Assembly (NCBI GenBank): GCA_905234755.1
Contig: CAJOIT010000003.1
Span: 789,140-853,139, forward strand
Direction of reading: 5' to 3'
Length of the DNA: 64,000 nt
From: an uncultured Bacteroidales bacterium
GTDB lineage: Bacteria; Bacteroidota; Bacteroidia; Bacteroidales; ML635J-15
Shown here piece after piece: positions 34,466 through 42,804 of this stretch. The notes under the pieces were generated by a model. That model saw only the letters and a list, made by a program, of their open reading frames with translations, did not search any database and had not been told where the DNA came from. Both the position numbers and the translations under genes were made by a program. Within the stretch, counting starts at the first letter, position 1. Every line of letters begins with the position of its first letter.

Positions 34466-34473
34466 CAAAATTA
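34466..34473 (-). promoter_or_regulatory. Bacteroidetes -7 box (TAATTTTG)
   Basis: Exact TAnnTTTG on the minus strand, 18 bases before the asnB ATG at 34447. Confidence 0.5.
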
Positions 34474-34515
34474 GCACAAATTTATTTTCAATAAAAACAT
34501 TTTAACATTGGCAAA

Positions 34516-36651
34516 TTACAAGTCCTGCTCCACTCCTTTCATGCTGAGTTGGATGCGTTTCCTTTCCATATCCACCGACACGACCTTGACCTTCACATAC
34601 TGGTGAAGTTTCAGCACATCGGTTGGCGACTCTATGCGCTTTTCGGAAATCTGCGAGACATGCACAAGTCCGTTTTCCTTGATTCCAAAATCGACAAAAG
34701 CACCAAAATTTGTAATATTGGTAACTATCCCAGGCAAAATCATGCCTTCTTCCAAGTCATCAATGCGATGTATGCCCTTGTCGAACTCGAGCACCTTCAC
34801 CTGACCACGCGGATTTCTGCCTTTTTTCTTCAGCTCGGTGACAATATCCGTAAGACTTGGCATTCCAATTTGGTCGGTCACATATTTTGAAAGGTCAATG
34901 CCATCAAGAATTTCTGGTGTTTCTACCAGTTTTTCAGTCGTAACCTTACAATCCTTTGCCATTTTTGCAACTATTCCATACGATTCGGGGTGAACAGCGG
35001 TATTGTCGAGCGGATTGTCACCATCGGGAATACGAAGGAAACCAGCGCACTGCTCGAAAGCCTTGCTTCCGAGACGAGTGACTTCCATCAGCTGTCGGCG
35101 ATTGGTAAACGCGCCATGCTCCTTGCGGTAATCAACAATATTCTGCGCAAGCACAGGACCAAGTCCCGAAACATAATTCAACAAATGCTTGGTTGCAGTA
35201 TTCAGGTTCACGCCGACATTATTCACTACGCTGACCACAACGCGGTCGAGACTATCCTTGAGCAGTTTCTGGTCAACATCGTGCTGATACTGCCCCACTC
35301 CTATCGACTTGGGCTCGATTTTCACAAGTTCGGCAAGCGGATCCATAAGCCTTCGAGCAATTGAAACCGCACCACGCACAGTAACATCGTACTGCGGGAA
35401 TTCCTCCCTTGCCACCGATGATGCCGAATAAACGGATGCGCCATCCTCACTAACAACAAAAACCTGCACAGGTCGGTCGAAATGTATGCGCTTAACAAAA
35501 TATTCGGTCTCGCGGCTGGCTGTTCCGTTACCAATGGCAATGGCATCAATCTTATACGCCGAAACCATTGATGACAGTTTTTTCATTGCCATTGCCGTCT
35601 GCTCCTGTGGCTTATGGGGATAAATGTTGTCGTTGTGGAGCAGATTTCCCTCGGTATCAATGCAAACCAACTTGCAACCAGTACGATAGCCCGGATCAAT
35701 GCCCAAAATTCGTTTTTTGCCAAGTGGCGGAGTCATAAGCAATTGTCGCAGATTTGCGGCAAAAACCTCAATGGCGGCAACATCAGCAAGTTCCTTGCTC
35801 GATGCGGCAAACTCATTCTCAATGGATGGCTTTATCAACCTTGAATACGCATCGGAAATAGTTTCTGTAAGCAAGTCGGAGCATTGTCCCTTGCCATGAA
35901 TGAACAAATATTTCAACTGTTTGAGCGAATGTTCCTCATCCGGCGATATGTCAACACGCAAGAAGCCTTCGCTTTCGCCACGGCGCATTGCCAAAATCCT
36001 ATGAGATGGACAAGTGGAAAGTTTTTGACTAAAATCAAAATAATCACGATACTTTTCGGCTTCATCAGCCTTGGATTTCACCACTTTTGAAGAAATAACA
36101 GCCTCCTGAGCAAACAAACGGCGTACGCGTTCGCGTGCCGACTTATCCTCGCTGATAACCTCGGCATTTATGTCGCTTGCACCAGCAATTGCATCGTCCA
36201 CCGACTTTACATCATCGTTCAGGTATTTCTTTGCTTCGGCATAAACATCAACTGATTTCTGAGCAAAAATGAGTTTTGCCAACGGTTCAAGTCCCTTTTC
36301 GCGAGCAACAGCAGCACGAGTTCTGCGCTTTGGCTTATACGGAAGATACAAGTCCTCCAAGTCGTTCATATCCCACGACTCGTTTATGGCACGCTCAAGT
36401 TCTGGCGTTAGCTTTTCTTGCTTTGCGATGGATTCGAGTATAGATTTTTTGCGGGCAAGCACCTCCTTGAAATGCTCGTACTGCTTAAAAATCAGTTCAA
36501 TCTGCGTTTCATCAAGTCCACCAGTGCGTTCCTTGCGGTAACGCGAAATGAAAGGAATGGTACAACCATCATCAAGCAAAGCAACCGTATTCGAAACTTG
36601 CCTTTCGGAAATGCCTGTTGCTTGGGAAATTAACCTAAAAATATCCAGCAT
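34516..36651 (-). CDS. tex: Tex family RNA-binding transcription accessory protein
   Basis: A 711-residue Tex/YhgF protein. It has an N-terminal helical domain (RYRKERTGGLDETQI), a YqgF/RNase H-like domain (ILGIDPGYRTGCKL), a helix-hairpin-helix region (LNYVSGLGPVLAQNIVDYR) and a C-terminal S1 domain (GMILPGIVTNITNFGAFVDF). It binds nucleic acid and transcription complexes. It lies 5 bases after gtrA, so the two are co-transcribed. Confidence 0.93.
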   Translation of the reverse strand: MLDIFRLISQATGISERQVSNTVALLDDGCTIPFISRYRKERTGGLDETQIELIFKQYEHFKEVLARKKSILESIAKQEKLTPELERAINESWDMNDLEDLYLPYKPKRRTRAAVAREKGLEPLAKLIFAQKSVDVYAEAKKYLNDDVKSVDDAIAGASDINAEVISEDKSARERVRRLFAQEAVISSKVVKSKADEAEKYRDYFDFSQKLSTCPSHRILAMRRGESEGFLRVDISPDEEHSLKQLKYLFIHGKGQCSDLLTETISDAYSRLIKPSIENEFAASSKELADVAAIEVFAANLRQLLMTPPLGKKRILGIDPGYRTGCKLVCIDTEGNLLHNDNIYPHKPQEQTAMAMKKLSSMVSAYKIDAIAIGNGTASRETEYFVKRIHFDRPVQVFVVSEDGASVYSASSVAREEFPQYDVTVRGAVSIARRLMDPLAELVKIEPKSIGVGQYQHDVDQKLLKDSLDRVVVSVVNNVGVNLNTATKHLLNYVSGLGPVLAQNIVDYRKEHGAFTNRRQLMEVTRLGSKAFEQCAGFLRIPDGDNPLDNTAVHPESYGIVAKMAKDCKVTTEKLVETPEILDGIDLSKYVTDQIGMPSLTDIVTELKKKGRNPRGQVKVLEFDKGIHRIDDLEEGMILPGIVTNITNFGAFVDFGIKENGLVHVSQISEKRIESPTDVLKLHQYVKVKVVSVDMERKRIQLSMKGVEQDL

Positions 36652-36656
36652 AAAAT

Positions 36657-37229
36657 TTATTCTTCAATTTTTGAGACTTCGTCCCTCTGCCTGTTTGAGA
36701 AACTGAAGTACATCTGCATAAAGTAACTGTAAACAATCACAATTACCATTGTTATTATCTTCGAAAGCATTGCTGCAATTTCCTTGTTTGTCATTCCAAA
36801 GAACGAACAACCCCAGAATCCAATGAAGTCAGCATCGACAAATACCACCTCGTTGAACAGTTTAAGCAACAAGTAATTGAGCAATATAGAACCGCACACC
36901 GTTAGTCCGTAGCGGAACAACTGCCTGTATCCCTGCAAGGTAGATGCAGTGAAAGTTATGTATTTTGCCAAAAGGAAACCTATGGTGAATGTTATTGGGA
37001 ATTCTGTTATAAATGCAGCGATATGCGGAGAAATCACAACAAAGCCCAAATCCACATTGCTTGCTCCAAATGCATAATTGTATAGTATATAGTATAGGAA
37101 AATATCAAGCAGAGTGTTCATTCCGCCAGTAAATCCGTACCTGAATATTGTCTGTGGGATAAACCTGTGGAAAGGCTTGTAAAACCAGTCAACCACTGCA
37201 ATAATGATATTTCTTATAGCCCTTAGCAT
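36657..37229 (-). CDS. GtrA family membrane protein
   Basis: The ATG at 37229 gives 190 residues. Four membrane helices (about 25-50, 60-90, 98-120, 145-170) fit GtrA, which flips or binds lipid-linked sugars. FRYGFTGGMNTLLDI is the family's first-helix signature. The frame opens at 37247, but a -7 box at 37237-37244 lies downstream of that codon, so the inner start is favoured. It is first in an operon with tex. Confidence 0.83.
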   Translation of the reverse strand: MLRAIRNIIIAVVDWFYKPFHRFIPQTIFRYGFTGGMNTLLDIFLYYILYNYAFGASNVDLGFVVISPHIAAFITEFPITFTIGFLLAKYITFTASTLQGYRQLFRYGLTVCGSILLNYLLLKLFNEVVFVDADFIGFWGCSFFGMTNKEIAAMLSKIITMVIVIVYSYFMQMYFSFSNRQRDEVSKIEE

Positions 37230-37236
37230 AGAAATG

Positions 37237-37244
37237 CAAAAGTA
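37237..37244 (-). promoter_or_regulatory. Bacteroidetes -7 box (TACTTTTG) next to the start codon
   Basis: Exact TAnnTTTG, 7 bases before the gtrA ATG at 37229. The transcript would be nearly leaderless. Confidence 0.45.
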
Positions 37245-37270
37245 CAATAAAATTTAATGATTCAAAGATT

Positions 37271-37822
37271 CTATGATTTAAAAATAGCATTATTTTCATC
37301 CCATTCTGCCACATTGTTTTCAATGTATTCGGCAATGCGGTTCATTTCGGCTGAATCGCGGATTATGCGGTCGTAATATCTGGATTGCCATGCGAATGGA
37401 ATGTCGTTTTTTCGGGCAAATGTTGTTGTTGATATTTTTATTCCGCGAATTATTGATGCCAAATTTTTGGATTGTGGGACAAATTCATTTCCATCTGTAG
37501 GGGCGCAATGCATTGCGCCCCTACATGTTGGTGTATTATATTGATTTTCATCAATTATAACAATCAAATGCACATGATTCGGCATTATAACGAATAATGG
37601 TATTTCTACATTCATATCAGCCCGCATTGATGGTGTTTTGACAATTTGTTCATGCAAACATTTTCCAATTTCCGACATATTCATCACCCCATCGGCAATT
37701 TCACCGAAAAAATGTTGTTTTTCCTTTGTACAAATTGTCACAAAATACATTCCACCATTGTATTTGTGCCATTGTGCACGATAGGATATTCTGTGATGCA
37801 TATTCATTTTTTCTTCCATCAT
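37271..37822 (-). mobile_element. REP-associated tyrosine transposase (RAYT, Y1_Tnp)
   Basis: A 183-residue single-strand transposase of the IS200/IS605-like RAYT group. The HUH motif is at 83-85 (MPNHVHLIV) and the catalytic Tyr is at 149/150 (WQSRYYDRIIRD). The C-terminal AEYIENN helix is typical. A perfect 30-bp palindrome lies inside the gene and encodes about residues 100-109 (CRGAMHCAPT). Another palindrome with the same core lies just upstream. RAYTs recognise and move such REP palindromes. The ORF is intact and probably active or recently active. Confidence 0.88.
37496..37525. repeat. 30-bp perfect palindrome inside the RAYT gene
   Basis: The left arm is TGTAGGGGCGCAATG and the right arm is its exact reverse complement; the centre is CAATGCATTG. 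It keeps the reading frame. It shares its AATGCATT core and GGG/CCC arms with the palindrome at 37878-37907. Confidence 0.95.
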
Positions 37823-37857
37823 TTATTAAAAATTATTAGATCACCATTTAATTATAC

Positions 37858-37907
37858 GGGAACACAATGCATTATAATATAGGGACACAATGCATTGTGT
37901 CCCTATA
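37858..37907. repeat. REP-like palindrome cluster upstream of RAYT / downstream of ackA
   Basis: A half copy (GGGAACACAATGCATT, 37858-37873) is followed by a perfect 30-bp palindrome (37878-37907, arm TATAGGGACACAATG). It lies 30 bases beyond the ackA stop, so its hairpin may also shape the ackA 3' end. Confidence 0.92.
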
Positions 37908-37936
37908 GATTGGTGTTTTTATAATACCTATTCAGA

Positions 37937-39154
37937 TTATTTTCCTAAAACAAGATTCATGGTATCCATTGCAATCACATATTCCTCGTCGGTGGTAACA
38001 ACGATTGTTGTAACCTTTGAATCAGGAGTAGAAATAACTGCATCTTCGCCCATAATCTTGTCGTTGAGAGCCATGTCAACCTTTATACCGAGGCATTCCA
38101 TGTTTTCGAGTATCGGGTGACGCATGAACCATGCATTTTCGCCAATACCGCCCGTGAACAGAAGGATGTCGCAACCGCCCATTTCGGCCATGTAACCACC
38201 GATGTAGCGTTTTACGCGCTGTGCAAACATATCGAATGCGTAGGTGCATCTTTCATCACCTGCATCGCGACCTGCACGGATGTCACGCATATCCTGCTTG
38301 CCACCGCTGATACCAACAAGACCGCTCTTCTTGTAGAAGATATTTGTAATATCTTTCATGGTCTTGCCTTCTGCGAGTTCCTTTTCCACAATATACAATA
38401 CTGCACCCGGGTCTATGTCACCTGGACGGCTACCCATGATAAGACCTTCGAGAGCTGTTAGACCCATAGTAGTATCAACAGACTTTCCGTGATCGATTGC
38501 AGCGATAGAAGCACCGCTACCGAGGTGGCAGCTAATTATCTTGAGATCTTTCCAGTCCTTGCCAATCATCTTGGCAGCCTTTTCAGCTACAAAGCCGTGG
38601 CTTGTTCCGTGGAAACCGTAGCGACGGAGATGATACTTCTGGTAGTATTCGTATGGCAAACCATAGAGGAACGACTTCGGAGGAAGTGTCTGGTGGAAAG
38701 CGGTATCGAAAACAACTGCCTGAGGAACATTTGGCAATACTTCGCGCATAGCGTAGATACCAGCGAGGTTTCCAGGAGTGTGAAGCGGTGCAAGTTCCAT
38801 CAACGACTTAATCTTCTCGATAACATCATCGTTAACAAGAGCACTAGCCTTGAAAAGTTCACCACCATGAGCAACGCGGTTACCAACTGCTTCGATTTCC
38901 TTCAAGTCCTTGATAACACCCATCTTCGGGTCGGTAAGAGCCTTGAGAACCATCTTGATACCTGCTGTATGGTCGGCGATTGGAGTTTGTTCGTAGTACT
39001 TTTCACCGTTGTACTTGTGAGTGAATTCACCCATTTCGAGGCCTATTCTTTCGAGAAGACCTTTTGCCATTACGGTAGAATTGTTGTTTGCGTCAATATT
39101 GATGAGCTGATATTTGATTGACGAGCTACCGCAGTTTAAAACTAATATTTTCAT
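37937..39154 (-). CDS. ackA: Acetate kinase
   Basis: A 405-residue ASKHA-fold kinase that makes ATP and acetate from acetyl phosphate. Signatures are VLNCGSSSIKYQL, FDTAFHQTLP, YGFHGTSHGF (active-site Arg and His), ISCHLGSGASI and FTGGIGENAW. It follows pta on the same strand with 25 bases between them, forming the usual acetate-producing operon for fermentation. Confidence 0.97.
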   Translation of the reverse strand: MKILVLNCGSSSIKYQLINIDANNNSTVMAKGLLERIGLEMGEFTHKYNGEKYYEQTPIADHTAGIKMVLKALTDPKMGVIKDLKEIEAVGNRVAHGGELFKASALVNDDVIEKIKSLMELAPLHTPGNLAGIYAMREVLPNVPQAVVFDTAFHQTLPPKSFLYGLPYEYYQKYHLRRYGFHGTSHGFVAEKAAKMIGKDWKDLKIISCHLGSGASIAAIDHGKSVDTTMGLTALEGLIMGSRPGDIDPGAVLYIVEKELAEGKTMKDITNIFYKKSGLVGISGGKQDMRDIRAGRDAGDERCTYAFDMFAQRVKRYIGGYMAEMGGCDILLFTGGIGENAWFMRHPILENMECLGIKVDMALNDKIMGEDAVISTPDSKVTTIVVTTDEEYVIAMDTMNLVLGK

Positions 39155-39179
39155 TCTTTATCTATTTTGTTGTTAATGA

Positions 39180-40190
39180 TTATTTTTTCTGAGCTATTGC
39201 CTGATTGCAAGTGATTGCAACAAGTTTGTAAACATCATCTACCGAACATCCGCGGCTAAGGTCGTTGCACGGCTTAGCAAGTCCCTGCAAAACTGGACCA
39301 ACTGCTTCGGCACCAGCCAAACGCTGAACGAGTTTGTATGCGATGTTTCCAACTTCGAGGCATGGGAATACAAGGGTGTTAGCCTTACCAGCAACCTTGC
39401 TACCTGGAGCCTTGCTCGAACCAACTGATGGAACGATTGCAGCATCGGCCTGAAGTTCACCGTCGAGAAGAAGGTCGGGACGAGCTTCCTGAGCCAAACG
39501 GGTAGCTTCGATAACCTTGTCAACAACTTCGTGCTTTGCAGAACCCTTTGTCGAGAAGCTGAGGATAGCAACTGCAGGGTCTATCTTTGCAATGTTCTTT
39601 GCTGTGTCGGCTGTGCAGACAGCGATTTCAGCCAACTGCTTAGCATCCGGCATTGGAGTAACAGCACAATCTGCGAAAACCATCTTGCCGTCGGTTCCGT
39701 ACTTGCTACCTTCGGGCAGGAACATGATGAATGCACCAGATACGCAGCTTACACCAGGAACAGTCTTGATAATCTGCAATGCAGGACGGAGCATGTCACC
39801 AGTAGTCGAACGAGCGCCACTTACAAGGCCATCGGCTTCGCCAGCCTTAACCAAAAGGATACCGAGGTACATGAAATTCTCAGCGAGATCCTGTGCCTGT
39901 TCCATTGTCATACCCTTTGCCTTGCGGATTTCGTAAAGCATTTCGGCATATTTCTGTCTTTCGGGATTGTTCTTAGGATCGATAATACGAGCCTTGCTGA
40001 TATTTTTCAAACCGAATTCAGCAGTCATTTCGGCAATCTTCTGTGCCGGACCGATGAGAATAACATCTGCAATACCGTCAGCAATAATCTGGTCGGCAGC
40101 CTTCAATGTGCGAGGTTCATCACCTTCTGGAAGCACGATGCGTTGCTTGTTAGCCTGCGCATTTCTAATAATTTCTTGAATCAAATCCAT
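39180..40190 (-). CDS. pta: Phosphate acetyltransferase
   Basis: A 336-residue short-form Pta that converts acetyl-CoA and phosphate to acetyl phosphate. Motifs are VLPEGDEPRTLKAADQII, SGARSTTGDMLRPALQII and the C-terminal NTLVFPCLEVGNIAYKLVQR. It is the first gene of pta-ackA. The -7 box TACCTTTG is at 40230-40237, with a CAAA (-33-like) at 40260-40263. Confidence 0.96.
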   Translation of the reverse strand: MDLIQEIIRNAQANKQRIVLPEGDEPRTLKAADQIIADGIADVILIGPAQKIAEMTAEFGLKNISKARIIDPKNNPERQKYAEMLYEIRKAKGMTMEQAQDLAENFMYLGILLVKAGEADGLVSGARSTTGDMLRPALQIIKTVPGVSCVSGAFIMFLPEGSKYGTDGKMVFADCAVTPMPDAKQLAEIAVCTADTAKNIAKIDPAVAILSFSTKGSAKHEVVDKVIEATRLAQEARPDLLLDGELQADAAIVPSVGSSKAPGSKVAGKANTLVFPCLEVGNIAYKLVQRLAGAEAVGPVLQGLAKPCNDLSRGCSVDDVYKLVAITCNQAIAQKK

Positions 40191-40229
40191 TTCTGTATCT
40201 AAAATTATTTGTTATTAAAATTGAAAAAC

Positions 40230-40263
40230 CAAAGGTAAGTTTTTTATGGCAAAACAGCGCAAA
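40230..40263 (-). promoter_or_regulatory. pta-ackA promoter
   Basis: The -7 box TACCTTTG is at 40230-40237 and a TTTG -33 element at 40260-40263, with 22 bases between, all on the minus strand. About 40 bases of leader precede the pta ATG. Confidence 0.5.
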
Positions 40264-40305
40264 CAAAAACGATGTTTTTTAGCAAATTTATTAACAACAG
40301 AAAAA

Positions 40306-40669
40306 GGCTTCGCCATTTCTGTGGGCTGACGCCGCTTGAAAGTTTATGAGTTTCTACGGCTTACGCCCGTTTATATGCCTGCGGCGTTTGAATGGCTTCG
40401 CCGCTTCTGAGTTTCTGGTTTCTGTGGGCTGACGCCCGTTTCTATGGCTGCGCCGTTTATAAGTTTCTGTGGGCTACGCCCGTTTCTAGGTTTCTGTGGC
40501 TGACGCCGTTTGAAAGTTTCTAAGTTTGGCTTACGCCGAGCTAAAGGTTAACTTCGTTGAGGGCTGCGCCGTTCTATGGCTTCACCGTTTGATGGGCTTC
40601 GCCCGTTTCTAGGTTTCTCGCTTCGCTGTTTAACTTCGTTGAGGGCTTCGCCGTTCTATGGCTGACGCC
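40306..40669. repeat. Degenerate mini-hairpin array (about 15 units)
   Basis: Short inverted repeats of the type GGC-TTC-GCC, GGGC-TGAC-GCCC or GGC-TTAC-GCC occur about every 24 bases, separated by GTTTCTAAGTTTCTGT-like linkers. Cores start near 40306, 40323, 40358, 40376, 40394, 40426, 40446, 40471, 40498, 40528, 40561, 40578, 40594, 40643 and 40660. Linkers and loops vary, so this is not a CRISPR. Confidence 0.8.
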
Positions 40670-40679
40670 GTTTCTAAGT

Positions 40680-40798
40680 TTGGGGCTAACAGGCTTGCAG
40701 GCTAACAGCCAAAATATCTTGCTGTCGGGCTGTTTAGCTGTCTTGCTGATAAGCTTTCAGCCTGTTTGCCTTTCTGCCTGTTCGCCTTTTAGCCATTT
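40680..40798. repeat. 'ggctaacagg / gctgtttagc' word block
   Basis: Phrases such as GGGGCTAACAGGCTTGCAGG, CTAACAGCC, GGGCTGTTTAGCTG and GCCTGTTCGCCTTTTAGCC. The same phrases, inverted, are at about 48368-48420, and GGCTTGCAGGCTAA recurs at 24868-24885. Confidence 0.65.
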
Positions 40799-40861
40799 AT
40801 TAATTATCCATTGTTCATTGCTTTTTCCCTTTGTTCATAACATTTCACAAAAAACAAGCCG

Positions 40862-40898
40862 ACAAACTGCTCCGATTGTTTTTTTATGGTAATTTTGC
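40862..40898 (+). promoter_or_regulatory. umuDC promoter with extended conserved block
   Basis: The -7 box TAATTTTG is at 40890-40897. The 37 bases from ACAAACTGC to the box align without gaps to 42739-42775 (hpt promoter), 29 of 37 identical, including a TTTTTTAT run. No canonical -33 TTTG is present. The mRNA leader would be about 75 bases. Confidence 0.55.
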
Positions 40899-40971
40899 CT
40901 TCACACTTTCCTTACACGGAAAAGTTCACAATTTTCAGCAGATTATTTTGCAACTAGCATACTAAGACAAC

Positions 40972-41415
40972 ATGGACGACAACACAAGATTAATATCGCC
41001 AGAAACCGAACTCCCTGCCGAATGCGAACCTTCGTACAATCCATCGGCAATACACGCAGGTTTTCCATCGCCGGCACAAAACTACATGAACGGAACCATC
41101 GACCTCAATCGTGTGCTGGTACGACATAGGGAAACCACCTTTTTCGCTCGCGTAGATGGCGACACGATGAAGGATGCTGGATTTGGGAATGGCGACATTG
41201 TGGTGATTGACAAATCGCTTGACGCCAACGATGGAGATTTCGTAGTTGCATTTATTGACGGCGAGTTCGTGCTTAGACGCATAAAAATCGACAAGGCAAA
41301 AAGATGCGTATTGCTATTGTCGGCTGACGAAAAGGCAAAACCGACAAGAATTACTACCGACAACGACCTTACAATATGGGGCGTAATTACATATACGATA
41401 AAGAAAATGCGCTAA
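40972..41415 (+). CDS. umuD: UmuD-like Pol V subunit with altered catalytic dyad
   Basis: A 147-residue S24/LexA-fold protein. The self-cleavage site is kept (A29-G30 in IHAGFPSPAQNYM). At the nucleophile position there is Thr65 (VDGDTMKDAG) where E. coli UmuD has Ser60, and at the general-base position there is Arg102 (GEFVLRRI) where it has Lys97. UmuD trims its N-terminus with RecA to form active Pol V with UmuC. With both dyad residues changed, cleavage should be impaired or use other chemistry. It overlaps umuC by one base (TAATG). Confidence 0.88.
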   Translation: MDDNTRLISPETELPAECEPSYNPSAIHAGFPSPAQNYMNGTIDLNRVLVRHRETTFFARVDGDTMKDAGFGNGDIVVIDKSLDANDGDFVVAFIDGEFVLRRIKIDKAKRCVLLLSADEKAKPTRITTDNDLTIWGVITYTIKKMR

Positions 41416-42686
41416 TGGAACTTTTTGGACTTGCCGACTGTAACAACTTCTTCGTTTCGTGCGAGAGAGTTTTCCGCCCCGACCTCAACGGAAAGCCAGT
41501 GGTTGTGTTGTCGAACAACGACGGATGCGTAATTTCCCGTTCCAACGAAGCCAAAAATATAGGCATAAAAATGGGTGTGCCACTATTCCAAATCCGAAAC
41601 GAAATCGAGAAACACAAAATTGCCATATTCTCCTCTAACTATGTACTTTACGGAGATATGAGCCGACGAGTCATGTCCCTCCTCTCCTGCTACACGCCCA
41701 AACTTGACCAATATTCCATTGACGAGGCATTCCTTGACTTTTCCGATATGGGAAACTCTGAATATTTGCACGATTACGGACAGAAAATCGTCAGAATTGT
41801 TGGCAAAGGCACAGGAATCCCCATTTCGCTAGGCATCGCACCAACGCGCACACTCGCCAAGGTTGCCAGCAAATTTGCCAAGAAATACAAAGGATACCAT
41901 GGTTGTTGTATTATCGATACTGACGAAAAACGGCAGAAGGCGCTTGAACTATTCGAGGTCGGTGATGTATTCGGCATTGGTCGCAAGATGAAGGAACACC
42001 TATCAAAATACGGAATCCGTACAGCCGCCGACTTTGCACGACTTGACGGCGAATGGGTTCGTTCCGTGTTCAGCGTTACAGGACATAGAACTTGGCGCGA
42101 ACTGCATGGCGAAGCATGCATTACCCTCGACGAACTGCCAGCCAAGAAAAGCATCTGCGTAAGCCGTAGTTTTGCCGGAGAGGGAATTGCCGACAGGACT
42201 AAACTTGAAGAAGCAGTTGCCAACTTTGCATCCGACTGCGCACGCAAGTTGCGCGAGCAGAAAACAATATGCCGACAAATGACGATTTTTGCTTTTACCA
42301 GCCGATTCCGCACCGACCTACCACAAGACTTCATCAACCACAACATTCGGCTCGACATTGGCACAAACGACACTTCTGAAATCATCAAGAAAGCCATCGA
42401 AGGACTGCGAGACTGCTACCGAGAAGGAAACTTCGCATATAAAAAAGCAGGCGTTATACTATGGGACATTTCATCGGACAATGCAGTACAGGGCAACCTA
42501 TTCGACACCCGCAACCGAAGCAAATTGTCGGCATTGCAGAAAACAATCGATGACATAAACCGCCGAGACGGCATAGGAACAGTGCGCAACGCAATACAAG
42601 GCAGCGACAGGCTAAACATAAAAAGGGAACACTTGTCGCCACAATACACAACAGACATCAACGAAATACTTGTTCTTAAAAGTTAA
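41415..42686 (+). CDS. umuC: Error-prone Y-family DNA polymerase UmuC
   Basis: The ATG at 41415, overlapping the umuD stop, gives 423 residues. Catalytic acidic residues are in FGLADCNNFF (near residue 7) and YSIDEAFLDF (about 103-104). PVVVLSNNDGCVISRSNEAK and GIAPTRTLAKVASKFAKK are standard UmuC blocks, and a little-finger domain follows (about 235-350). It makes the polymerase of Pol V for translesion synthesis. Its motifs look fully functional, in contrast to the altered UmuD. Confidence 0.95.
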   Translation: MELFGLADCNNFFVSCERVFRPDLNGKPVVVLSNNDGCVISRSNEAKNIGIKMGVPLFQIRNEIEKHKIAIFSSNYVLYGDMSRRVMSLLSCYTPKLDQYSIDEAFLDFSDMGNSEYLHDYGQKIVRIVGKGTGIPISLGIAPTRTLAKVASKFAKKYKGYHGCCIIDTDEKRQKALELFEVGDVFGIGRKMKEHLSKYGIRTAADFARLDGEWVRSVFSVTGHRTWRELHGEACITLDELPAKKSICVSRSFAGEGIADRTKLEEAVANFASDCARKLREQKTICRQMTIFAFTSRFRTDLPQDFINHNIRLDIGTNDTSEIIKKAIEGLRDCYREGNFAYKKAGVILWDISSDNAVQGNLFDTRNRSKLSALQKTIDDINRRDGIGTVRNAIQGSDRLNIKREHLSPQYTTDINEILVLKS

Positions 42687-42738
42687 TCATTCAAAATCTG
42701 TTGATAACTTTCCATAATCGTTGTAAAAAAAGAGAAAT

Positions 42739-42775
42739 ACAAACTGCCGCAATTACTTTTTTATAGTAAATTTGC
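42739..42775 (+). promoter_or_regulatory. hpt-adk-ansA promoter with extended conserved block
   Basis: The -7 box TAAATTTG is at 42767-42774. The preceding sequence from ACAAACTGC matches the umuDC promoter (40862-40898) gap-free, so the two transcription units may share a factor. The ribosome-binding site AGAGG lies just before the ATG at 42805. Confidence 0.55.
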
Positions 42776-42804
42776 GACATTGAATTTTGAGATATAAAAG
42801 AGGT

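Larger units (their letters stand above)
40264..40861. other. 600-base gene-free intergenic mosaic
   Basis: The only gap over 300 bases without a gene. It contains three repeat blocks: mini-hairpin words (40306-40669), 'ggctaacagg' words (40680-40798) and the 'taattatccattgttcattg' word (40799-40820). The one long ORF here is fortuitous. Composition and words differ from both flanking genes. Confidence 0.7.

Noticed and set aside
37496..37525. Palindrome read as an intrinsic terminator
   Set aside because: It lies within the RAYT coding frame, lacks a T-run and matches a second palindrome outside, so a REP-like role is preferred.
40306..40669. Possible CRISPR array
   Set aside because: Units are only about 24 bases apart with variable cores and repeated linkers; there are no constant repeats with unique spacers and no cas genes.
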